From assembly GCA_028280505.1 (NCBI GenBank), contig JANQLO010000038.1, positions 62,001-126,000 of the forward strand: a stretch of DNA of 64,000 nucleotides, written 5' to 3'. The stretch is from Chromatiales bacterium (GTDB lineage: Bacteria > Pseudomonadota > Gammaproteobacteria > Chromatiales > Chromatiaceae). Positions 18,654-26,736 of this stretch are shown here, in pieces. Both the position numbers and the translations under genes were made by a program. Numbering within the stretch: the stretch's first letter is position 1; every line of letters starts with the position of its first letter. Below the pieces are notes generated by a model. That model made no database searches. It worked only from the letters and a program-made list of their open reading frames with translations, and was not told where the DNA came from.

Positions 18654-19021
18654 CTTTCGGTTTCTCTGATGATGCGGATGAACCATTTTAACAGCCTGCC
18701 GGGCCAGTCTGCGCGATTGTCGAAAATGGCGGCAAAAGCCGAGAATTCCGCGATCAAATGGCAACCATCAGCCGAGTGGCTGAACGATTAACAGAGGCAC
18801 CCACCGCCTAAATATCTTAACGACCAAAGGTTTCCTGGAACACGGCTTTGGCGCCCAACGATCCGGACGAACAACGGTCAATCCGGCATTCGAATCCTAG
18901 CGTCTTGCATATCCAAGCATCCTGTACGATAAATACCCTATTGGTCGCTTGTCCGTGCAAATGGAATGCAAAGCTGTTTTGGACAAAGACACGAGATTCG
19001 CATACTGGATACATAGGGATC
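18654..19021. other. Intergenic region between the SQR-like gene and the GH25 fragment
   Basis: This 368-bp gap separates divergent genes and should hold both promoters. I see no convincing gene in it. AGGGAT just before 19022 serves as the ribosome binding site for the GH25 fragment. Confidence 0.5.
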
Positions 19022-19324
19022 ATGACCAGAAAAATCCTCTCGGCCATCTCACCAACTCACGTCGCAAGACTGCTGTGCATCATGCTGCTCACGGGCCTTA
19101 CCGGCTGTGACGACCACAAGGTCATTGACCAGGAAAAGGCAGCCGCTCCACACAACGTTAAACCGGCGGAGCAAACCGTTCACAACACAAAGACCACCAA
19201 GGTTCGAGGCATCGACGTCTCGAATTACCAGGGCGACGTGCAATGGGACAAGATCAGCGCTGCCGGCATCGGCTTCGCCTATATGCAGGCCACCCAGGGG
19301 TTGCATTTCGTCGATATCGAATGA
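19022..19324 (+). pseudogene. Truncated GH25-type lysozyme lipoprotein
   Basis: The reading frame starts with a lipoprotein signal peptide (lipobox LLTGLTGC), followed by a linker and the first strand of a GH25 muramidase domain (RGIDVSNYQGDVQWDKI, then FAYMQATQG). It ends with a stop after about 100 residues, whereas GH25 domains are near 190 residues. The rest of the domain is not found downstream; a decayed IS110-type element follows within 80 bp. The product, if made, lacks most of the catalytic site. Confidence 0.75.
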
Positions 19325-19401
19325 CATTGCCCACCCCGCCGACGGGCGCATAGCGTCCAACAACAGTGGGGGTGCGAATACACATTGAAACGAGCTGAGC
19401 C

Positions 19402-20174
19402 ATGAACCCTATCATCCGTGTCGATATCGATCTAGCCAAAACACCTTCTCCTTGTACGTTGTCGATGCGCACGAGCACATCGTGCTCGAGAAAACACTCC
19501 GGCGTGCCGAGTCACTGACCTTCTTCAGCAATCTGCCTCCCTGCATTGTAACGATGGGAGCCGGCTCCGATGCGCATCATTTAGCCAGGGCACTGCACGA
19601 TCTCAGCCACGACGCCCGTATCATCGATACTAGCTTTGTTGCACCTTACCGCCAAGTTGGAAGGCACGTAAAGAATTACCGTAATGACACCCGCGTCGTC
19701 TGCGAAGCCGCCAGCCACCCATCGAAGCGTTTCGTCCCGATCAAAGATCTACAGCAGCAGGCCATATTGGTCATGCATCGCTGCCGTCATGCAGCCGTCA
19801 CCCGACACACCCGGCTGGCGAATCAGCTGAGCAGGCTGCTGACCGAGTTCGGCATTATCGTGCCCCGGGGCTTCGCACCACTCAAGCGTCGGTGGCCAGA
19901 ACTTCGCCTGCGCTATGCCGATCGGGTACCTTTGCTGGCCTGGGAAATACTCGATCGCCTATTCAACCAAGTGCAGAAGCAACACCAATTGATCCTGCAT
20001 TACGAGCGCCAAATCACCGCACTCAGTCGTGACAACCCGGCAGTGCGCCGGTTACAAAGCATCAAGGGCGTCGCACCGTGCGTGAAGGTCGACTCACTCA
20101 GGAATGCCTACCCTGCAGACACACTGGCGGCCTCGCTAGTATCGCCAAAGCCACGATGGCCTGCGCGACCTTAA
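19402..20174 (+). pseudogene. Decayed IS110-family transposase
   Basis: The start MNPIIRVDIDLAKT is in one frame and the continuation FSLYVVDAHEHIVLEKTLRR in another, so there is a frameshift near 19445. The IS110/IS1111 pattern is clear: AESLTFFSNLPPCIV, CEAASHPSKRFVPIKDLQQQAIL, LTEFGIIVPRG, and VRRLQSIKGVAP. The usual Glu in the MEACGSAH-type motif is Gly here (VTMGAGSDAHHLAR), and part of the following Asp-rich segment is lost. The C-terminal domain is broken near 20120. It is almost certainly inactive. Clear element ends were not found. Confidence 0.85.
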
Positions 20175-20256
20175 TGGGCTCAATTAAGGTATCTCAGCGG
20201 ATACTGTTCGTTAAAACTACCAACTCAATCACATCTACTCTCGTTTCGTGGCAGAT

Positions 20257-22383
20257 CTAGAAACCCGACTCACGTATCAGGACACCCGCAACTTGCCTCC
20301 ACACCGTTGCCACCGCACTTACCCCGTCGGCTTCCAATGCAGCAACGCCGATCTGCCGATTCGCCAAAGGGGTTTTCGACGGCGCTAGCGGTGAGAGCTC
20401 GACCCGGTAATACGCCCGCTCTGTGCGATAGGTTTCAGCACCCGGCTCTTTGCGCGCGGCCACCGGGCCACCGAAATCTGATACTAGTTCTTTGAACGCT
20501 AGCTCATCGGTCGCGGCCACATCGATGGCGACGATCTTGACGTCAATCACAGACCGATCACCAGAATCGGCGATGAATTGCCCCTGAGCGCCCTCACGCA
20601 AACGTTGCAGATTCGACTCGTCGACGAAAGCCGTAACTGAGGTGCCGGCATTACCAACGACGGTCGCGAGACGATCCCTCGGCGCAATCCACTGTCCGAT
20701 GGACGGCCAGCGATCACGAAACAGGCGACCATCGAACGGTGCCCGGACTACAAGCTGTTCCAGCCTTTTCTCCAGCCCCTCAGCCTCAGCAGTTTTCTCA
20801 GCTAACTGTTGAATCACGATCGAAGCACGGTCACGTTCGAGCAGCGAACCAACACGGCGGTCCAGTTTTAGCTCCAACAAAGCGATCTCGCGTCTCACTG
20901 CCTCCAGTTGGTAACGGACATCCGGAGAGTCCAACCGAGCGATAACCTGGCCCGCGTTCACTCGACCGCCGTCGGTGTCGAGCAACATAGTGACCTGCGC
21001 CGGCTCAGGCGCGAAAAGGCTGCGTTGTTCAGCCTCGTGCGCAACCGCTGGAATTGATATCGTGGTACGCCAAGGCACAAACAACACAGCGAGCAGGCCA
21101 GTCAGCAATACCAGTGTGGTAGCCGTCTGCCGATTCAAGCGTACATTGCCCCGCCGTTGCCACCACTGTGCGATTTCCCTGTGCACGGGTAACAAGATGA
21201 ACCAGGCGATCTCCACGGCGAAAAGCACGATGCCGAGCACTTTGAAGAAGAAATGATAGACCAGCACCGCAATACCAAGAAACAGCACCAGTCGGTAAAG
21301 CCAAGTCGCCCAGGCGTAAAGCACCATCAGACGCACCTGTCGCTGTGGCAGGGGCTCTGGAGCCGGTTCACCGAAACCGAAAAGGCGTTCGCGCAGCGCC
21401 CAGCGCGCCAGTGCGAACGCGCGCGGCTGCAGATTATCGATGCCCCACCAATCGGCCAGTGCATAGTAACCGTCGAAGCGCATGAACGGGCTTAGATTGA
21501 TCAGCAACGAACTGATCCATGCCGTCGATGCGACGAAAAAGGCCGCAGTGCGCACGATCCCTTCAGGCAGAAACACCCATAGCAATGTCGCCAGCAATGC
21601 AAGCGACAGTTCTGTGCGGATCCCAGCCAGCGCAACGGCCAGGCGTTGCCGCCGCTCGGTCAGGCGCCAAACGTCGGTCGTGTCAGTATAGAGCACCGGC
21701 AGCATGACCAGGAAAGCAACCCCCATGGTCGGCACACGGCAACCATGATGTTTTGCGACAAAGGCGTGACCGAGCTCGTGCGCGGACTTGGTGAATACCA
21801 GAGTACACGCGAACAAGACTGCCCCCTGCCAATCGAGGAATGCCTCGAACGTCCCCAGAAAACTCTCCCACTGACGGCTCGCGAGGACGATGCCGAGCAT
21901 ACCGATCGCGACCAACACAGCGGATGTCGTGCGTCTACCCATCCACCGTACCCATGGCAAAGCGCGGGTGAGGAAGCCGTCAGGCCTGACCAGGGGAATG
22001 CGGACGAACAGATAATGATGAACCAACCACCATAGCCAGTGCTGCTGACGTTTGCGATGTTGATCGCGCAAATGTTCGATTGCTTTCGGGCCGTCGGCAA
22101 CGAGCAAATTGTTTGCTCGAAGGAATGCGAGAAACGCTTCAGTCTCTTCGCGAGAGACCTCGATATCGCGCTCCGCCAGCACGCTGAGATAACGCTTCAG
22201 GCCAAGTCCGTCCTGCCAGTGTTCTAGGAGACGAAACGCGGTACGCTGGAGACTGAAGTAAGAATGGCGTAGCGGATCATAGATCAACCAGGTCGGGGAA
22301 CCGTCCTCTGCATTACGCCCCGGCAACAGACGGAGATCGGACCTCAGGATCGGTAACACAGGATCCGATACCGTCGTATTCAT
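20257..22383 (-). CDS. Membrane protein fusing a PqqD-like domain, an M50-type zinc protease and an HlyD-like adaptor
   Basis: The 708-residue product has three parts. Residues 1 to about 100 are soluble and resemble a PqqD-like winged helix (TWLIYDPLRHSYFSLQ). Residues about 150-440 are a multi-span domain with the metalloprotease motifs HELGH (202-206) and NLSPFMRFDGYY (296-307), as in M50 site-2 proteases. Residues about 445-708 form an HlyD-type adaptor with coiled coil and the lipoyl-like halves (VRAPFDGRLFRDRWPSIGQW). The ATG at 22383 is preferred over a TTG at 22413. It is the last gene of the LEPR operon. Family members exist, but a defined role is not known to me. Confidence 0.85.
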   Translation of the reverse strand: MNTTVSDPVLPILRSDLRLLPGRNAEDGSPTWLIYDPLRHSYFSLQRTAFRLLEHWQDGLGLKRYLSVLAERDIEVSREETEAFLAFLRANNLLVADGPKAIEHLRDQHRKRQQHWLWWLVHHYLFVRIPLVRPDGFLTRALPWVRWMGRRTTSAVLVAIGMLGIVLASRQWESFLGTFEAFLDWQGAVLFACTLVFTKSAHELGHAFVAKHHGCRVPTMGVAFLVMLPVLYTDTTDVWRLTERRQRLAVALAGIRTELSLALLATLLWVFLPEGIVRTAAFFVASTAWISSLLINLSPFMRFDGYYALADWWGIDNLQPRAFALARWALRERLFGFGEPAPEPLPQRQVRLMVLYAWATWLYRLVLFLGIAVLVYHFFFKVLGIVLFAVEIAWFILLPVHREIAQWWQRRGNVRLNRQTATTLVLLTGLLAVLFVPWRTTISIPAVAHEAEQRSLFAPEPAQVTMLLDTDGGRVNAGQVIARLDSPDVRYQLEAVRREIALLELKLDRRVGSLLERDRASIVIQQLAEKTAEAEGLEKRLEQLVVRAPFDGRLFRDRWPSIGQWIAPRDRLATVVGNAGTSVTAFVDESNLQRLREGAQGQFIADSGDRSVIDVKIVAIDVAATDELAFKELVSDFGGPVAARKEPGAETYRTERAYYRVELSPLAPSKTPLANRQIGVAALEADGVSAVATVWRQVAGVLIRESGF

Positions 22384-22387
22384 CAGG

Positions 22388-23722
22388 TCACCAACCCAAC
22401 CACTGACGAGCAACCGTGATCGGCCGGCGGAACATCAGGTAGAACAATGAGACTCGCTCTCCGTAGAGCTTTGCGACACCACGCAGGCCGATTCGGTGGT
22501 CGACATCGGGTTGTTCGAAATCAGCCGTCACTTCGAAGGCCATCACACCTTCTGGCGTCAACGCGGGTTCGAAAGCGGCCCGCACCACACGCGCATCGAT
22601 CGGATCGAGCGGTGCAGCATCGAGAAACAACCGCACCTCCGCGCCCAGTTCGATCAACAGTGCATCCTTGACCGGAAGATGGATGGTCACTTCAGTGGAC
22701 GTTGGATCCGCCAACGCGAGGATGCGCTCCCCTACGTCGACAGGCCTGCCGCGCCAGTCGTCCGGTTCGTCGATAATCACGATACCCGCTCGTTCCGCAC
22801 GCACGTCGGCGCGCGATAGCTGTTGCAGCGCGAACTCGCGCTCGGCGCTCCTGAGTTCAGCCTGCGCCTTGAGCTCCGCCAGACGCTCCTTCTCGCGCGG
22901 GTCACGAAAGGCTGCCTGTTGTCCGGTGCGATAGGCCGCAGACGCTACAGCCAGCGCACTGTCGGCGACCTCGAACCGGCTGTTCAGGGTTGTCTTGCTA
23001 TAGCTTACCAGCAATGTGCCGGGCGATACCGCCTGATTGGAGTCAACATGAATCGCTTCAATCACCCCATTCAGTGGGGCGGTTACCAGCTCCGGCGACT
23101 TGGCCGCAACGGCAGCCGGCGCCAACGCAGTCAGACGTACTGGGATTAAAAACGTCACCAACAACGCGCCGAGTAGGCCGTAACCAATCACGCCACTTGG
23201 CAAGACTTTTTTAACCCAACCGCCACGAGTAGACAGAGCCTGTACACGCAGGGCAAGACCGTAGCTATCAGCCAGATGGGCAAGCGCCGGGAATGCCCCT
23301 TGGTCCCATGCAGCCTTGCGCGCAAGCCAAAGCACGCCCGGTTGCTCGCCATTCGGTGCATACAAGGGTATGAGCAACCCTTGTGGCGGCGCCATGTCAC
23401 TCCAAGCGCTCGCGAGGTCCGCCGGTATGTCAGTCGAGGTCAAAGCAAGTGGAGCGTTCAGACCAGAGCGGTGGTGCGCAGCGACTCGCTCAACCCATTG
23501 CACGAACGGCGCGCTACGGTCCACGACCGGTAGGTTTGACAAATTGCGCACACCGTAGTCGCCTCGAGGCCCTTTCAACAGCAACGCGGCCTGAGAATAG
23601 TCCACCAGTTTCTGCGTCTCATTGACGATCGTGAACCCAAGATCAGTCAAGCTCTGCGCAGAATGAGCGGCCTTCTGCAAAGCAAACAGCGCACCCGTCG
23701 CGTCCTGGTTTGGCCGGGTCAT
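22388..23722 (-). CDS. HlyD-type adaptor with a cytoplasmic GAF-like domain
   Basis: The 444 residues divide into an N-terminal GAF-like soluble domain (about 20-165; LTDLGFTIVNETQKLVDYSQ and LIPLYAPNGEQPGVLWLAR), one membrane helix (about 175-200) and a periplasmic HlyD-like part with lipoyl halves (VTAPLNGVIEAIHVDSNQAV and AERAGIVIIDEPDDWRG) and a beta-barrel. It ends 4 bp before the ATG of the M50 gene and follows the smaller adaptor by 15 bp, so the genes are co-transcribed. The GAF-like part would face the cytoplasm, which is unusual for an export adaptor. Confidence 0.8.
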   Translation of the reverse strand: MTRPNQDATGALFALQKAAHSAQSLTDLGFTIVNETQKLVDYSQAALLLKGPRGDYGVRNLSNLPVVDRSAPFVQWVERVAAHHRSGLNAPLALTSTDIPADLASAWSDMAPPQGLLIPLYAPNGEQPGVLWLARKAAWDQGAFPALAHLADSYGLALRVQALSTRGGWVKKVLPSGVIGYGLLGALLVTFLIPVRLTALAPAAVAAKSPELVTAPLNGVIEAIHVDSNQAVSPGTLLVSYSKTTLNSRFEVADSALAVASAAYRTGQQAAFRDPREKERLAELKAQAELRSAEREFALQQLSRADVRAERAGIVIIDEPDDWRGRPVDVGERILALADPTSTEVTIHLPVKDALLIELGAEVRLFLDAAPLDPIDARVVRAAFEPALTPEGVMAFEVTADFEQPDVDHRIGLRGVAKLYGERVSLFYLMFRRPITVARQWLGW

Positions 23723-23737
23723 CGCGTTTTCAAACCA

Positions 23738-24541
23738 TCAAGGTACAGTGTCAGCAACCGTGAAAAGTACGGTCGCGCTCATACCGGGTACCAACTGGCC
23801 ACTGTCGGTATCAAGACGTACGCGCAACGTCATTGACTGGCTCGCGGGATCGACCACCGCACCCGGCACGATCACCTCACCCGAAACCTCCAAGCCGGTC
23901 TCATCAATAAATGCCGTCAGTGGCGTGCCTTTTTCGATCCAGGTCAGCCAGGTCGCCGGCACGATCACTTCCATCTCGCGCACTGCGTCGTCTACAATCT
24001 CAAGCAGTTCCTGACGCTCGCCGACACCTTCATTCTCGCGCACCATTGTACGCACGACCCGACCATCGAAAGGCGCAGCGAGCCGACATCGCTCGACCGC
24101 GAGTTCCGCGATTCGCACGCCTGCTCGTGCCTGCGCCAATTCCGCTTCGCTGATTGCTAGTTCGAGCTTGCCGACTTTGCGCAGCTTGGCCATCTTGCGG
24201 TTGCTCTTAACCGTCTGCGAAGCCGCATTCCGCTCGGCGCGTACTTTGTCGCGCTGCGCCTCGAGGACACGACAGTCGAAAGTGAGCAAGCGATCGTCTT
24301 TGTTAAATGTCTCGCCGGCACGGAACGGCAGACGGGTGACGCGGGCATTGATCTCGCTCGACAATACGACCTGGCGAGGCGCGATCACGACACCGCGAGT
24401 CTCAAAGCGCTGCTCGGCCAATGAAAGCATCGGCATACCCGGCATACTGGCCAGCACCGGCGCCGCAGATAAGAGGACGGAAAATACTAGCACCTTGCGG
24501 CACCGCCCCCATGTGCGCCACGCGCCCGTCCGGATGGTCAT
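23738..24541 (-). CDS. Periplasmic adaptor protein, RND/HlyD type
   Basis: Membrane-fusion protein of about 267 residues: signal peptide (VLVFSVLLSAAPVLA), a lipoyl half (GVVIAPRQVVLSSEINARV), a coiled-coil hairpin rich in Glu/Ala/Arg, the second lipoyl half (RLAAPFDGRVVRTMVRENEG) and a beta-barrel domain. It would connect inner-membrane partners to the TolC-like protein encoded just upstream. The ATG at 24541 gives a clean signal peptide; the longer frame to 24688 overlaps the TolC-like gene by more than 100 bp. Confidence 0.82.
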   Translation of the reverse strand: MTIRTGAWRTWGRCRKVLVFSVLLSAAPVLASMPGMPMLSLAEQRFETRGVVIAPRQVVLSSEINARVTRLPFRAGETFNKDDRLLTFDCRVLEAQRDKVRAERNAASQTVKSNRKMAKLRKVGKLELAISEAELAQARAGVRIAELAVERCRLAAPFDGRVVRTMVRENEGVGERQELLEIVDDAVREMEVIVPATWLTWIEKGTPLTAFIDETGLEVSGEVIVPGAVVDPASQSMTLRVRLDTDSGQLVPGMSATVLFTVADTVP

Positions 24542-24569
24542 CTGAGCGATACCAGACACATCTCGGATT

Positions 24570-26672
24570 CTAGATGACACCATCCTCAGTACCCTGCTTA
24601 ACTTCGCTGGCGATGGCACTGACGTTCCGCACGTAAGGACCGTAACGGCGCATCTTCCACGGAAGTTCAACTGACGCCCGACGCGCATCGTTCAGCGATT
24701 CATAAGCGCCGTAGAGCAGGCCCCAGTGTGGTAGCGACTCGCTGTCCGAACGGTAGACGTAGACGTTGTCCAACAGACCGTTGTCGCGCGACATGCGCAA
24801 GAAGCGCTCGACCTCCTCCTCTGAGCCTCGCGCCGTGCCAAGCTGAACGGTAAAGGGCCTCACCTCTTCACTGACCCATGTCTTGGTAACTGCAATGCGC
24901 TGCTCCAGCAGACTACCGTCAATCGATTCAGCCACTGGAATTTCGGTGATATCGACTTCCGGACCGGCCGCGCCAGGAGTGGAATCTTCGACTACGAAAA
25001 CATTATCCTGAATACTCAGTCCAATCGGCGCATCCGTTTCGATCGGCTCGCCGGCTTCCACTGGCTCCTCGGTAACCGGCGTCGCTTCGTCTTCGGCCGC
25101 AAAGACTCCATCAGTCACGATAGAGTCCTCATACGGAACGAACAGACCCGGCTCCGCGTCGGTCCAGGCCTGCAGCCGCTCCGCGATACCATCTGATAAG
25201 GTAGCAAGATCGTCACTAGCCACCGTATCGGGCAGCGGATCGACACCCATCGACGCGAACACGCGACCATAGCTGTTCTGAACGCTGGCATAGGCTACAT
25301 CGCGTCGCAGTTCAGCCAGAACGGCGTTGAGTTGTTCGCGGATCACCTGCAGTTCGCCAACCTGGCTGGCCTCGCCAGCCGCATCGACATAACCCGTGAT
25401 CTGACGCGCGACGCCAAGATACTCGGCGGCGATCTCAAAATCGTTGACCGCTTGCGCATAGCTGATACGGGCCAGGTGGACCTGACCGAGAACGGCCATC
25501 GAAAGCGCCAGGCGACGTTGCTCGGCAACCTGCTCCTGCACCTCGGCAACTTCCATGGCGACCGGCGCCTTGAACACGTTGAACAGGTTCCACGAGATAA
25601 CCGCGCCAACCTGGTTCCACGTGTTGTTCACGAGGAAATCATTGCTGTCATAGTAGCGACCAAAATCAATCGTGATACCCGGCAGCACGCCAAGAAGAGC
25701 GGCACGCGCCTCTTGGCTGGAGATACGCGTCTCGTAACGGCTCTCCATCAGTTCCGGCCGACGCATCAGCGCCGTGTGTTCCATGTCCTCGATAGAGACG
25801 TTGAGTTCCGGAACCTGCATCCCGGCCTCGGCCACCGCCGCAAGCGTAAACACCTGACCCGGTTTGAGCCCCATCAGCGTCCCGAGTTCGGTCTTCGCAC
25901 CAGCGAGATCTCGCCGCAGGCCCTGCAACGAGCGCAGCATATCAAGCAACTCGCGCTTGTACGTCAATGCCTCAAGCGGTCGTTCAACCTGTTCTTGTTC
26001 AATTGTCTCAGCATCGGCCAAGGCCTGGTCGACACGTACCATCAGCGGGCCAATCTCACGCAACAGCCGATCGGCAGACAAGGCTCTCCAATAAGCGCCT
26101 CGCACTTCTTCAGTGATCGTGTGCAACGCCTTACGCTCTCGCTCACGCGCAATCAGCGCACGATCGGCCTGCTGCCGTGCACGAACATAGGAAAGCCCGA
26201 AGTCGAGGATGTTCCACGAAAACACCAACTCAGCGTTGGTTGACTCCCGCTCAGTCGAGGTGGAGGGCTCCAAGGACTCGTTGCCAGTCAACACCGACGT
26301 GCTGGAACTCGCCTGGAGATTGTTACGATCGCTGTACCCGGCCTCGGCCGTCAGCATCGGCAACATGTCGAATCGCGCCAAATCGAGTTGGCGTTGCTGC
26401 AACGCCGTCTCCATCATTCTAAGGCGCTGCTCCCGGTTATACTTGACCGCGCGCGCGATAGCCTCCGGCAGGGTGATTGGCTGCTCGACCGGGGCTACAT
26501 CCGTTGTTAGCGCGCGCAGATCCTGGCTGATCTGCTTGTTGGTAAACTTATCGTCGAGTGCTTCGGGCGTTACGGCGCAGGCCGTTAGAAAACCAAGCGC
26601 GGCAGCAGCCACCAACACTCGAAAACGCTGCCACACGAGCGCGGTGCGCGCTGATACAGGCCTCATCGCCAT
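24570..26672 (-). CDS. TolC-family outer-membrane lipoprotein with C-terminal SPOR domain
   Basis: The 700-residue protein starts with a lipoprotein signal (AALGFLTAC, lipidated Cys32). Residues about 50-470 are an outer-membrane efflux domain with two repeats of long helices. An acidic linker rich in Glu, Thr and Pro follows (about 480-600). Residues about 604-690 resemble a SPOR domain (PFTVQLGTARGSEEEVERFL, HWGLLYGAYESLNDARRA). SPOR domains bind denuded peptidoglycan (known), so the channel may be tethered to the wall. An AAGGAG ribosome binding site 2 bases before the ATG fixes the start. It lies 64 bp after the giant gene with no terminator between them. Confidence 0.87.
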   Translation of the reverse strand: MAMRPVSARTALVWQRFRVLVAAAALGFLTACAVTPEALDDKFTNKQISQDLRALTTDVAPVEQPITLPEAIARAVKYNREQRLRMMETALQQRQLDLARFDMLPMLTAEAGYSDRNNLQASSSTSVLTGNESLEPSTSTERESTNAELVFSWNILDFGLSYVRARQQADRALIARERERKALHTITEEVRGAYWRALSADRLLREIGPLMVRVDQALADAETIEQEQVERPLEALTYKRELLDMLRSLQGLRRDLAGAKTELGTLMGLKPGQVFTLAAVAEAGMQVPELNVSIEDMEHTALMRRPELMESRYETRISSQEARAALLGVLPGITIDFGRYYDSNDFLVNNTWNQVGAVISWNLFNVFKAPVAMEVAEVQEQVAEQRRLALSMAVLGQVHLARISYAQAVNDFEIAAEYLGVARQITGYVDAAGEASQVGELQVIREQLNAVLAELRRDVAYASVQNSYGRVFASMGVDPLPDTVASDDLATLSDGIAERLQAWTDAEPGLFVPYEDSIVTDGVFAAEDEATPVTEEPVEAGEPIETDAPIGLSIQDNVFVVEDSTPGAAGPEVDITEIPVAESIDGSLLEQRIAVTKTWVSEEVRPFTVQLGTARGSEEEVERFLRMSRDNGLLDNVYVYRSDSESLPHWGLLYGAYESLNDARRASVELPWKMRRYGPYVRNVSAIASEVKQGTEDGVI

Positions 26673-26736
26673 TACTCCTTATTAGCTGTAGTCTAAGTAA
26701 GTAAACGACTGATCCCGATAAATCTTTAGCTTCTTT

